This document shows, one piece after another, positions 1-8,089 of a stretch of DNA of 64,000 nt. The position numbers were made by a program, and so were the translations under genes. Position 1 is the first letter of the stretch, and each line of letters starts with the position of its first letter. This stretch comes from Candidatus Binataceae bacterium. Its GTDB lineage: Bacteria; Desulfobacterota; Binatia; Binatales; Binataceae. The stretch spans positions 51,896 through 115,895 of the forward strand of contig DATGLK010000035.1 in the NCBI GenBank assembly GCA_035294265.1. Reading direction: 5' to 3'. The notes below the pieces were generated by a model. That model was not told where the DNA came from. It saw only the letters and a list, made by a program, of their open reading frames with translations, and did not search any database.

Positions 1-766
1 CCGGCCGGCGCAATTGGGCTACTTCGCGATAGCCACGCAGGACCCAGACCACGCTCCACAGCACGAAGATCGAGACCACCACCGCTCCCACTCGATGGGC
101 GAAATTGACCACCACGTCGGGCGAATTCAACGGGGGCACGAAATGGCCGAAGTTCAGAGGAAAGTCGGGAATCGCCAGCCCCGCTCCCATATGGCGCATC
201 ACCGCGCCAATCAGGATCTGGCAATAGACGATGGCGGTGGTCAAAGCCGCCAACGCGGGCAGCCGCGGCCAGTCCTCGCTGCATGGCACCGCGCTGTAGT
301 GCTCCCAACGCGGATTGGTGATCAATGCCAACGCGACGGTCAGGCAAAAGAAGGCTTGCGCGCAGGCTGCATGGCTGACGGCCAGGGTCAGGGGCAGCAG
401 CAGCAGCACGGTCAAGCCGCCCAGCACCGCCTGCACCACCACCAGCAACACCGCAATCAGCGCCAGCCTGCGGACATAGCGGCGCGGCTCGCGTCGCCAC
501 GCCCACAATGCCAATCCGAGCGTAAGCAGGGCCACCATGCCGGCGACCATCCGATGGCCATGTTCGAAGAGCACGCCCCCGCGCATCGGGGGAAAAAACC
601 GGTGGAAGGAAAGCGGCCAATCTGGCACCGCCAGAGCCGATCCAGTCGAGGTCACCAGCCCGCCGATAAAGATCAGGCAGAGCGTAGCCGCTGCCAAGAC
701 TAGCGCGTAGCGATGGAGTCCCGCCGACAAGTTAGCGGGTTCCCTTTTCAAATCACCTTTACCCAT
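1..766 (-). CDS. ctaA: Heme A synthase (COX15/CtaA family), partial at left edge
   Basis: Membrane enzyme expected to oxidise heme O to heme A for the aa3-type oxidase encoded just upstream. The minus-strand frame starts at the ATG at 766 (N-terminus MGKGDLKREP) and stays open to base 1, so about 255 residues are visible and the C-terminus lies outside. Hydrophobic helices are separated by the family's histidines: EHGHRM (H69, H71), SHAA (H132), NFGHF (H208) and NFAHRVGA (H224). It begins 27 bases after the coxA stop, so coxB-coxA-ctaA reads as one operon coupling cofactor synthesis to oxidase expression. The plus-strand frame over the same bases is His/Gln-rich antisense noise. Family call is firm. 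Full length and any downstream heme O synthase cannot be seen. Confidence 0.9.
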   Translation of the reverse strand, partial: MGKGDLKREPANLSAGLHRYALVLAAATLCLIFIGGLVTSTGSALAVPDWPLSFHRFFPPMRGGVLFEHGHRMVAGMVALLTLGLALWAWRREPRRYVRRLALIAVLLVVVQAVLGGLTVLLLLPLTLAVSHAACAQAFFCLTVALALITNPRWEHYSAVPCSEDWPRLPALAALTTAIVYCQILIGAVMRHMGAGLAIPDFPLNFGHFVPPLNSPDVVVNFAHRVGAVVVSIFVLWSVVWVLRGYREVAQLRRP

Positions 767-793
767 GACGTTCGAGTCGCATTCTGTTTTTCT

Positions 794-2536
794 TCAGGGT
801 GCACTGACGATTTTCCCCGGAGCTGCGTTTTGTGGCCAATAATCCAGGTCGTGCAGCGGCGAGCTATATTCGTAAGCTCCGCGATGCACCTCGGGCAGCG
901 CGCCCGGCCAGTTCCCATGCATTAACGGTGGCGAGGGCGCGCTCCATTCCAGGGTGTTGGCCAGCCAGGGATTATCGCTCGCCCGCCTGCCCCATCGCGC
1001 ACTCCAGATAAAGTTTATCAGCAGGATGAACTGCGCTGCGCCCAGCACGAAGGCGCTGATGGTTATAAATACATTAATTGGCTGCAGCGGTTTGAGAAAG
1101 TCGTACTGCAGCGGGTTGTAAATCCGACGCATCGCGCCGTTGATGCCCAAAATATGCATGGGAAAAAAGGTGCAGTTGAAGGCGATCAGGGTCAGCCAGA
1201 AATGGAGTTTGCCCAGCGGCTCGCTCAGCATGCGGCCGAACATCTTCGGAAACCAAAAGGTAAGTCCGGCGAAAATCGCGAACAGGCTGCCACCGAACAG
1301 CACGTAGTGGATGTGGGCGACGATGAAATACGTGCCGTGGATATACATGTCCACTGGCGAGGCCGCCATAAAGATTCCCGACAGACCGCCGATTACAAAC
1401 ATCCCGACAAAGGCCAACGCGTGCAACATCGGGGTGGTGAAACGCAAATCACCACGGTACAGCGTGCCCAGCCAGTTGAAGGTCTTCACCGCCGAGGGCA
1501 CCGCGATCACCATGGTCGACAACATGAAGCCGGTGCCCAGGGCCGGATTCATGCCAGACTGAAACATGTGATGGCCCCACACCAGCCACGACAACAGGGC
1601 GATCGACATCATCGCATAGGCCATTGCGCGATAGCCAAAAATCGGCTTGCGCGAAAAAACTGCGATCACCTCCGAGGCGATCCCCATCGCGGGCAAGATC
1701 ATGACATACACCTCGGGATGGCCGAAGAACCAAAACAGATGCTCCCACAACAGCGGCTCGCCACCGCCCTGAGGCAAAAAGAAATGGGTACCCGCCATCC
1801 GATCAAAGAGCAGTAAAGCGCAGGCAGTAGTCAGCACCGGCAGCGCCATCAGGACTAGAACCGAGGTGACTAGCAGCGCCCAAATCACCAACGGCAGGCG
1901 AAAGAAAGTCATCCCGCGGGTGCGCATGTTGACGATGGTGGTAATGTAATTGATTGCCCCCATCAGCGAGGACAGGCCCAGCACGATCAGGCTGATACAC
2001 CACAGGTTCTGGCCCCAATCCACGCCGGTATAGCTGGCCTGGGCCGAGAGCGGAGCGTAAGCGGTCCAGCCGGTGGCTGCCGCGCCGCCGGGCACAAAAA
2101 AAGAGGACAGCAGGATAGCTCCGGCCAGCGCCCCGGTCCAAAACGACAACATGTTGAGGCGGGGAAAGGCCATGTCGCGCGCCCCCACCATCAGCGGTAT
2201 AAGAAAATTGCCAAAGCAGCCCAACAAGATGGGCATCACCACAAAGAAAATCATGATGGTGGCGTGCATCGTGAAGATCGCGTTGTAGGTATTGGGAGGG
2301 ATAGCGCCCTCGTACATCGTCGGCTCCGGCACCCAGCCCATCAGCGGAACCGCGGTTTCGGGCCAGGCCAGCTCCCAGCGCAACAGCATTGCCATCGCCC
2401 CGCCCAGCGCCATCATGAATAAGGCGACGAACAGAAACTGGCGGGCGATCATCTTGTGGTCGGTGGCGAAGATATAGGTGCGCCAAAAACCTGGCGCCCT
2501 AGCCTGTGCCACCTTACCTTGGATTGCTACCGCCAT
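794..2536 (-). CDS. coxA: Cytochrome c oxidase subunit I (aa3-type, A1 subfamily)
   Basis: Catalytic subunit of the terminal heme-copper oxidase: it reduces O2 to water and pumps protons across the inner membrane. The 580-residue protein shows all metal ligands: H91 and H410 (heme a), H408 (heme a3), and H273, H322 and H323 (CuB). Y277 in the GHPEVY motif would be cross-linked to H273. E275 in that motif and D121 in ARDMAFPRLN mark a D-channel of the A1 subfamily. The protein has about twelve transmembrane helices. It follows coxB after 16 bases and precedes ctaA. It lacks a fused subunit III or cytochrome c domain. Subunit III is not seen in the window and may lie beyond the left edge. Confidence 0.97.
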   Translation of the reverse strand: MAVAIQGKVAQARAPGFWRTYIFATDHKMIARQFLFVALFMMALGGAMAMLLRWELAWPETAVPLMGWVPEPTMYEGAIPPNTYNAIFTMHATIMIFFVVMPILLGCFGNFLIPLMVGARDMAFPRLNMLSFWTGALAGAILLSSFFVPGGAAATGWTAYAPLSAQASYTGVDWGQNLWCISLIVLGLSSLMGAINYITTIVNMRTRGMTFFRLPLVIWALLVTSVLVLMALPVLTTACALLLFDRMAGTHFFLPQGGGEPLLWEHLFWFFGHPEVYVMILPAMGIASEVIAVFSRKPIFGYRAMAYAMMSIALLSWLVWGHHMFQSGMNPALGTGFMLSTMVIAVPSAVKTFNWLGTLYRGDLRFTTPMLHALAFVGMFVIGGLSGIFMAASPVDMYIHGTYFIVAHIHYVLFGGSLFAIFAGLTFWFPKMFGRMLSEPLGKLHFWLTLIAFNCTFFPMHILGINGAMRRIYNPLQYDFLKPLQPINVFITISAFVLGAAQFILLINFIWSARWGRRASDNPWLANTLEWSAPSPPLMHGNWPGALPEVHRGAYEYSSPLHDLDYWPQNAAPGKIVSAP

Positions 2537-2552
2537 CGCGCCGCGCTCCCCA

Positions 2553-3221
2553 CTAGCGATTGCCGGCGTAAAATTGTTTGAGCCAGCTCTGGTAATCAGC
2601 CAGCGTCTGAACGTACAGAGTTCCCTTCATCCCGGAATGGCCGAAGCCGCACAACTCGGCGCACGGAATTTCGTATTGACCCACGCGGGTCGCCTCGAAC
2701 CAGACCTGGATCTGGCGGCCCGGCACCGCATCCTGCTTAAGCCGTAGCGCGGGAACAAAAAAACTGTGGATCACATCGTTCGAGGTGAGCGTAAACCGCA
2801 CCACTTGCCCCACCGGAACGTGGAAATCGTTCTCACTTACCACGTCGTCCGCCGTGCCCAGGCGACCGTCGGGACCGGGATAGGTTATCTCCCAGTTGAA
2901 CTGGCGCGCATTGACCTTGTAGAAGTCCTGGCCGGGTGGCCCACCTTCTTTGATTGCGGCCCAACTGGCGCGACTGAGCAGGGCCAGCCCGATCAGGATG
3001 GCCGCGGTCACCAGGGTCCACACCGCCTCTAGCCAGGGATTACCCTCGATATAGGCGGCCTTGCGCCCGGGCCGCGAGCGGTAGCGGAGCAGAAACACCA
3101 GCATGATCAAGGTGACCAGCACCCAGACCGCGGCAACGATCCAGAAAATCAGGGTAAAGAGAAAGTCGATTCTAGGCGCGTAAGTGGAAACCGCGCGTGG
3201 CAGCCACAGATGCTCAAACAT
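2553..3221 (-). CDS. coxB: Cytochrome c oxidase subunit II
   Basis: CuA-carrying subunit that accepts electrons from cytochrome c and passes them to heme a in subunit I. After a short N-terminus there are two transmembrane helices (about residues 20-45 and 68-85), then a periplasmic cupredoxin domain. The CuA ligands are H152, C187, C191, H195 and M198 in the motif CAELCGFGHSGM. I start at the ATG at 3221 because GGAG sits 7 bases before it; an in-frame GTG at 3248 has no ribosome binding site. There is no lipobox cysteine and no C-terminal cytochrome c domain, so this is an aa3-like rather than a caa3-like subunit. It is first gene of the coxB-coxA-ctaA run and is divergent from the acyl-CoA synthetase. 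Confidence 0.95.
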   Translation of the reverse strand: MFEHLWLPRAVSTYAPRIDFLFTLIFWIVAAVWVLVTLIMLVFLLRYRSRPGRKAAYIEGNPWLEAVWTLVTAAILIGLALLSRASWAAIKEGGPPGQDFYKVNARQFNWEITYPGPDGRLGTADDVVSENDFHVPVGQVVRFTLTSNDVIHSFFVPALRLKQDAVPGRQIQVWFEATRVGQYEIPCAELCGFGHSGMKGTLYVQTLADYQSWLKQFYAGNR

Positions 3222-3494
3222 GCCGGAACTCCGGCCGATGCTTACCACCAGGCGTTTTGCTCATGGAAGCGGACTGAACGGATGCTCTCAAAATGGTGCG
3301 CACCAGCCCCCGCGGCGTTCCCCTTGAGGGCTCGTCCAACTAATACTCGCAAGTGGCGAAATTTAACCAAGCTTAATCGTCACCAAACCAGTGTCAAGTA
3401 TCGACCATCGCTGTCTACCAGTCCATGCCCCCGCCAGACGGCAAATTGAACTGCACTTGGTCCCATGCCATTTTCGGGCTAAACCAGAACTCTA

Positions 3495-5273
3495 ATGGAT
3501 GCCCGCACCGCGCCGACTTTAAGCCAGCTTTTTCATAGCCAGGCCGCCCACTATGGCCCGCGAGCCTTTCTTCGCGAGCGGACCGACGGCAAATGGATCG
3601 ACCACTCCTGGAGCGAGATAGCGGCGGCCAGCCGGCGGCTGCAAACTGGGCTGGCCAGGATCGGGCTTGGGCGCGGGGATCGAATAGCGATTCTAGCCGA
3701 CAACTGTCCCCAATGGGTGGTCGTCGATCAGGCGGCGCTCGGACTAGGCGCAGTTGTAGTGCCGCTTTACCCCACCAGTTCCAGCGAGGAGATCGGCCAC
3801 ATCGTGCGCGATTCGGGCAGCCGCGTGATCGCGGTGCGCGGCCCGGAGCATCTGCGCAAACTTAGCGCCATCTGCGCCACGATTCCCACCGTCGCCGCGC
3901 TGATCGCGATCCATCCTCAGGCCGCCCCAGCCAGCGGCAAGCCCACCATCCTAACCTTGCCACAGCTAAGCGAGGGGCCCGAAGCGCCGCCGCGGGAGGG
4001 CAGGCGCGACGAGTTGGCGACAATTATCTATACCTCCGGTACTACTGGCGCCTCCAAGGGCGTGATGCTCACGCACGGCAACCTGCTGAGCAATTGCGAG
4101 GCGGCGCTGGCCGCGCTGCAACTTAACGATCGCGACGAGACCCTATCCTTTCTGCCGATGGCTCACTCCTTCGAGCGCACCGCCGGCTATTACACCGTGA
4201 TGGCGGGCGGGGGCACCATCGCCTATGCCGAGGGGCTGGGGCAAATCGCCGCCAATCTGCTGCAAATCAATCCAACCGTGGTTCTCACCGTGCCCCGCTT
4301 GCTGGAGGTAATCCACGATCGAATCGTGCGCACGCTGGACAAGGCTCCCGGCTGGCGCCGTGCGCTGTTCGCCCAAGCCTTGCGAATCGGCGCGCGCGCG
4401 GCGGCCTACCACTTTCGTGGCGCGCCCGTCCCACTTTATCAGCGCGTTCAGATGGCGCCGATGCGAGCGCTGGTCCTAAAGCGAATTCGTGCCCTGTTCG
4501 GCAATCGCTTGCGCTATCTGATTGCCGGCGGTGCGCCCTTATCCAAAGATATTTTCGAGTTCTTTTCGGCCGCCGAACTGCCCTTGGTCGAGGGTTACGG
4601 CTTGACCGAGGCCGCCCCGGTAGTCGCGGTGAATCTACTCGGCCAAACTCGTCCTGGCACAGTCGGCCGCCCGCTGGCGGGAATCGAGGTGCGCCTGGCC
4701 GGGGATGGCGAGTTGCTGATTCATGGCCCGAACGTGATGCAGGGCTATTTCAATCTGCCCGCGGACAGCCGCGAGGCGATCGACGAGCAGGGATGGCTGC
4801 ATAGCGGCGACATCGCAACCATCGACGCCGACGGCTATATCGCGATTCGAGACCGCAAGAAGGAGATTATCGTTTTGTCGGGCGGCAAGAACGTCTCGCC
4901 CGCGGCCCTCGAAGCCAAGCTACTGGCCGACCCGAGCATCGCCCAGGCCTGCGTGGTGGGCGACCGGCGCAAACACCCCGCCGCGCTATTGGTCCCGCGG
5001 TTCGAGCGGCTGGAGGAGTTTGCCCGCCAGCAGGGGCTGGGTGACAGAAGCCATCAGGAGTTGCTGGAGGAGCCGTTGGTACGCGACTGGTATCATCAAC
5101 GCATGCGCCAAATCAACCGCCAGTTGGGCGATTACGAGCGCTTGGGTAGCTTCATGCTGATAGCCACACCCTTCACCCAGGAAAGGGGCGAGCTTACTCC
5201 CACTCTGAAGCTGCGCCGCAAAGCGATCGTCGAGCATTATCGGCGAGAGATCGATCAAATGTACGAAGGCTGA
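3495..5273 (+). CDS. Long-chain acyl-CoA synthetase (AMP-forming, FadD15-like)
   Basis: ANL-superfamily adenylating enzyme that activates a fatty acid to acyl-AMP and then to acyl-CoA. The 592 residues carry the P-loop-like A3 motif IIYTSGTTGASKG (about 177-189), the EGYGLTEAAPV adenine-binding motif (about 365), and the hinge region HSGDIATIDADGY then RDRKKEIIVLSGGKNVSP (about 435-470) with the C-terminal lysine domain. The length and the large insertion before EGYGLTE match the bacterial long-chain (FadD15/FAA1-like) group rather than short-chain enzymes. Cytoplasmic or membrane-associated. It stands alone on the plus strand, divergent from coxB and convergent with the histidine kinase. The ATG at 3495 has only a weak ribosome binding site. 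Substrate chain length is not readable from sequence. Confidence 0.9.
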   Translation: MDARTAPTLSQLFHSQAAHYGPRAFLRERTDGKWIDHSWSEIAAASRRLQTGLARIGLGRGDRIAILADNCPQWVVVDQAALGLGAVVVPLYPTSSSEEIGHIVRDSGSRVIAVRGPEHLRKLSAICATIPTVAALIAIHPQAAPASGKPTILTLPQLSEGPEAPPREGRRDELATIIYTSGTTGASKGVMLTHGNLLSNCEAALAALQLNDRDETLSFLPMAHSFERTAGYYTVMAGGGTIAYAEGLGQIAANLLQINPTVVLTVPRLLEVIHDRIVRTLDKAPGWRRALFAQALRIGARAAAYHFRGAPVPLYQRVQMAPMRALVLKRIRALFGNRLRYLIAGGAPLSKDIFEFFSAAELPLVEGYGLTEAAPVVAVNLLGQTRPGTVGRPLAGIEVRLAGDGELLIHGPNVMQGYFNLPADSREAIDEQGWLHSGDIATIDADGYIAIRDRKKEIIVLSGGKNVSPAALEAKLLADPSIAQACVVGDRRKHPAALLVPRFERLEEFARQQGLGDRSHQELLEEPLVRDWYHQRMRQINRQLGDYERLGSFMLIATPFTQERGELTPTLKLRRKAIVEHYRREIDQMYEG

Positions 5274-5280
5274 CTGGGTA

Positions 5281-5300
5281 CCCGAGTCGCTGAGTTCGGG
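5281..5300. terminator. Small inverted repeat between convergent genes
   Basis: CCCGA and TCGGG arms enclose a 10-base loop in the 40-base gap between the convergent acyl-CoA synthetase and histidine kinase genes. It could end transcription in both directions, but there is no U-tract and the stem is only 5 bp, so this is weak. Confidence 0.25.
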
Positions 5301-5313
5301 CGGCCCCCCGCAC

Positions 5314-6891
5314 CTATTTGCCGGCCAGCACCTGCTTGATAGTGTCGAGCAAAGTGGCAGGTTCGAGCGGTTTGCCCACGTGGGCGGCGAATCCCGCCTT
5401 CAAGGCGCGCTGAATGTCCTTATCGCTGCTGTAAGCGGTAACGGCAATCATCGGCACTGGGCGCAGCTCGGGAATGGCCTTGCTCCAAGCCACGAATTCG
5501 TAACCATTTAGGCCGGCCAAACCGATGTTGCACAGGATACAGTCGGGATGCCAATTGCCAAGTGTGCTCCAGCCTTCGCTGGCATGCGAACTCATCCGCA
5601 AGTCGGCACCCGCCATTTGCAGTACGTACTCCAGTGCTTTGCGGGTCTCCTCGTCGTCGTCGAGCACCAGCAGTTTCTTGCCCTCCAGGCGGCGGGCGAT
5701 CGGTGGCTTGTGGAGCTCCGCGGCCGGCTCCGCCGGCTTCAGCATTGGCGGTCCAATCAAGGGCAAGCTGACAACAAAATCTGCGCCCTTGCCCACTCCG
5801 GAGCTTTTCGCGTCAATCGTGCCAGCGTGGCTTTCGACCACGTGTTTGGAAATTACCAACCCCAGGCCCAAACCCGCCTGTCCTTGGAGCGAATCCGGTT
5901 CAAGCTGAGAAAAGGCCTGAAATAGCCGCTGATGCTCATCGGTGGTAAAGCCACGACCACTGTCGTGCACGATTACCTCCGCCCGATGCTCGCGCTGACG
6001 CGTCTCCAACTCGATTTGCCCACCCTCATCGGTATAGCGCAGCGCATTGTTGAGTAGATTGGTCAGTACCTGCTCCAGTCGCACCCGGTCACCCCTTATC
6101 CACAGCTCGACCGCAGCGGGCTTGAGCCGAAACTCGATCTTCTTACTTCGCGCCTGCTCCATAAACGTTTGCGCGCAGGCGGCCACGATCGTGCCCAGTT
6201 CCACCACCTCGAGATTAATTTGAAACTTACCCGCCACGATCCGCGAAACATCCAGCAGATCGTTGATCAACGCCGCTTGCGCATGCACTCCGCGATGAAT
6301 CGCGGTCAGCCCTTCACCCAAGGTACGCTGATCTATCTGCTGACGTTCTAATGCGGCCAGAAGTGCGTCGGTCCAGATCGAGATCGAGTTGAGCGGCCCG
6401 CGCAGCTCATGGGAGAGTACAGCCAAAAACTGATCCTTTGCGCGGCTGGCAGCCTCGCTCTCCTGCAGCCTGCCTTTAAGCTCGGGATCCAGGCTCCGCG
6501 GCTCGTATGAATTGTCAATCTCGGCAACCATCTCCTCGTCGCCACACGCATAGCGCAACCAATGGCTGGCCACAATTCGCAATTCCCCAGCTTTGCCGAT
6601 GTGAACCAGATCCCCCTGCCACGAACCAACCTTGCGAAACTCCGCTCGGATCTGTCCGAGCGGAGTTGGAAATATGGTCCGCAGGAGCTGATGACTCACT
6701 CTGCCCAGTGCCTCGGCTTTGGTGTAACCATAGAGATCTTGCGCGCCCGCGCTCCAATATACGATTCTGTCTTCCGAATTGCGCACGAAGACGTGTGCCG
6801 CGCTCATAATCCCTAATGCGTCCAACCGAGCGGTCACTTTCTCACGATCGAAATGGAATCGGTGATCGGACTGGGACGTTTGCTTACCCAT
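5314..6891 (-). CDS. PAS-domain hybrid sensor histidine kinase with degenerate receiver
   Basis: Cytoplasmic sensor kinase. Domains in order: PAS (about 25-125), a dimerisation/phosphoacceptor helix with FLAVLSHELRGPLN (H161 is the autophosphorylated His), a HATPase domain with N-box LTNLLNNALRY, G1 box DSGRGF and G2 box LGLGLVISKHV (to about 385), and a C-terminal receiver domain (about 405-525). The receiver keeps the acidic pair region (LVLDDDEE) and the K in VGKPLEP. The expected phosphoacceptor Asp is replaced by Asn455 (codon AAC at 5527-5529). There are no transmembrane helices. The receiver is therefore likely a non-phosphorylatable regulatory or docking module. No response regulator gene is adjacent, so the partner is elsewhere. 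Domain calls are firm; the signal is unknown. Confidence 0.9.
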   Translation of the reverse strand: MGKQTSQSDHRFHFDREKVTARLDALGIMSAAHVFVRNSEDRIVYWSAGAQDLYGYTKAEALGRVSHQLLRTIFPTPLGQIRAEFRKVGSWQGDLVHIGKAGELRIVASHWLRYACGDEEMVAEIDNSYEPRSLDPELKGRLQESEAASRAKDQFLAVLSHELRGPLNSISIWTDALLAALERQQIDQRTLGEGLTAIHRGVHAQAALINDLLDVSRIVAGKFQINLEVVELGTIVAACAQTFMEQARSKKIEFRLKPAAVELWIRGDRVRLEQVLTNLLNNALRYTDEGGQIELETRQREHRAEVIVHDSGRGFTTDEHQRLFQAFSQLEPDSLQGQAGLGLGLVISKHVVESHAGTIDAKSSGVGKGADFVVSLPLIGPPMLKPAEPAAELHKPPIARRLEGKKLLVLDDDEETRKALEYVLQMAGADLRMSSHASEGWSTLGNWHPDCILCNIGLAGLNGYEFVAWSKAIPELRPVPMIAVTAYSSDKDIQRALKAGFAAHVGKPLEPATLLDTIKQVLAGK

Positions 6892-7282
6892 TTTTTCCTG
6901 ACCTGCGTAGAGACCAGCAGATTAAAAGTCTAGCGCACGGGGGAAATGCCTAGGACGCCGTATATACTGAATTAGTTAATTAAACGTAATTGTAAGTGAA
7001 AATGAGATAGTAATATCTCACGCTTCCAATGATAGTAGGCAGCAACTAAAGTTTATTCGAAGCAAGGTCTAAATAAGCGAATGCCACTCCGGGCATTTGT
7101 GTGTCAGTATTGCGTTTGTTGTCTCAAACGAGCTCGAAATTAACCCCAGCGTCTTGGTTGTGCGCTCTTTACCGCTTCCTTGGGGGCAGCAAGCAAGCGA
7201 AACGACTGGTGCTCGCGCGGCGTCATCGCGTTTTTTCGTGCCGTCGCGTTGCTATTGTTGTTTCGGGAATAGTGTCTTCGGC
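6892..7282. other. Gene-free AT-rich stretch upstream of the histidine kinase
   Basis: No coding signal on either strand. Bases about 6955-7080 are clearly more AT-rich than the surroundings and contain TTAATTAA and an inverted repeat (listed separately). It probably holds the promoter of the minus-strand kinase gene. The rest up to the VOC gene stop holds nothing I recognise. Confidence 0.5.
7003..7020. promoter_or_regulatory. Perfect 7-bp inverted repeat, candidate operator
   Basis: TGAGATA and TATCTCA arms separated by GTAA lie about 112 bases upstream of the histidine kinase start, inside the AT-rich intergenic stretch. The form suits a dimeric regulator site. The regulator is unknown and the match could be chance in AT-rich DNA. 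Confidence 0.35.
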
Positions 7283-7639
7283 TCAGTCACTCGCGCCCGC
7301 CAACTCGATAACATAGCCGTCAGGATCCGCGACGTAGACATACGGATAACCCGGCGCATGCTCGCCTCGCCCTACAAATTTACCGCCCGCTTCGACCGCG
7401 GCAGCGGTCACTTCCTCCAGTGACCCTTGGTCGACCCGAAAGCCCAGATGCTGCAAGCCGGCGGCGCCGATCGGGAGGGTCTGATGCAAGGTGATCACCT
7501 GATGGGTGTGCGAGCTCAGGAAGAGCATCGTCCCCTCGCGGAAATCCTCGTGCAGGCCGAGCGCTTGGCGATAGAAGCGCGCGGAACGATCGAGGTCGGC
7601 CACATTGATGTGAAAATGGTTGAGAGATGCCTTGATCAT
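7283..7639 (-). CDS. VOC-fold (glyoxalase/dioxygenase superfamily) protein
   Basis: A 118-residue single-domain vicinal-oxygen-chelate protein. It opens with NHFHINVADLDRSARFYRQALGL, the usual first beta-alpha-beta unit with a metal-binding His, and has the second half-repeat with LQHLGFRVD and a C-terminal YVADPDGYVIEL, where the Glu is the usual last metal ligand. I start at the ATG at 7639 because GGGGGAG lies just before it and the domain begins there; an upstream in-frame start (7702) would add about 21 residues unlike the family. Members range from glyoxalase I to ring-cleavage dioxygenases and resistance proteins, so the substrate cannot be given. It stands alone between the kinase promoter region and tRNA-Leu. 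Cytoplasmic. Confidence 0.8.
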   Translation of the reverse strand: MIKASLNHFHINVADLDRSARFYRQALGLHEDFREGTMLFLSSHTHQVITLHQTLPIGAAGLQHLGFRVDQGSLEEVTAAAVEAGGKFVGRGEHAPGYPYVYVADPDGYVIELAGASD

Positions 7640-7818
7640 AAGCTCCCCCTGCCAGGATCGCGGACAACCCTGGACAAAAACTGATGGTATCAGCTTCTCC
7701 ACCTAATAAAAATGACTACTACACCAAGCAACCCGGTCAGCGAAACTTTAGCGAACACCTTCCCGTCTCGGGCCGGCATCTCGCTTGACCCCGGCGCTAC
7801 CTGAGGGTCTGGAATTGT

Positions 7819-7902
7819 TGGTGCGAGAGGGGGGACTTGAACCCCCACGCCTTGCGGCACCGGATCCTAAGTCCGGCGCGTCTGCCATTCCGCCACTCTC
7901 GC
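7819..7902 (-). tRNA. tRNA-Leu (anticodon UAG), CCA encoded
   Basis: The reverse strand folds as a cloverleaf with acceptor stem GCGAGAG/CTCTCGC, a D-arm GCGGAATGGCAGACGC, anticodon stem CCGGA/TCCGG with loop CTTAGGA (TAG at 7867-7869), the long variable arm typical of tRNA-Leu, and T-arm GGGGGTTCAAGTCCCCC. The discriminator A is followed by an encoded CCA (7819-7821). It reads CUA and, by wobble, other CUN leucine codons. Confidence 0.96.
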
Positions 7903-7938
7903 GGATCGGAGAAAGAACCCGTCGTGCGCCCCTACCGA

Positions 7939-7955
7939 CAGGGGTCTGACCCCTG
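7939..7955. terminator. GC-rich perfect hairpin between tRNA-Leu and the CoA transferase
   Basis: CAGGGGT and ACCCCTG form a 7-bp stem with a CTG loop. It lies downstream of the minus-strand CoA transferase and upstream of tRNA-Leu, so it could separate their transcripts. There is no U-run after it, so it may instead be a short palindromic repeat. Confidence 0.3.
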
Positions 7956-8089
7956 CCGAGGATGATTGTGACATAACAACGAAACCCTCAAAAGGCTGGT
8001 CCGCGAACATTGAACGAACGCAGCGTCGGAGATCCCGCTATCAGGAAACGTCACCCTGTCAGCGCGGTCAAAGGACGCTGCACAACCCC

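Noticed and set aside
14-703. Plus-strand His/Gln-rich frame of 229 residues
   Set aside because: It is the antisense shadow of the heme A synthase gene, which explains the composition.
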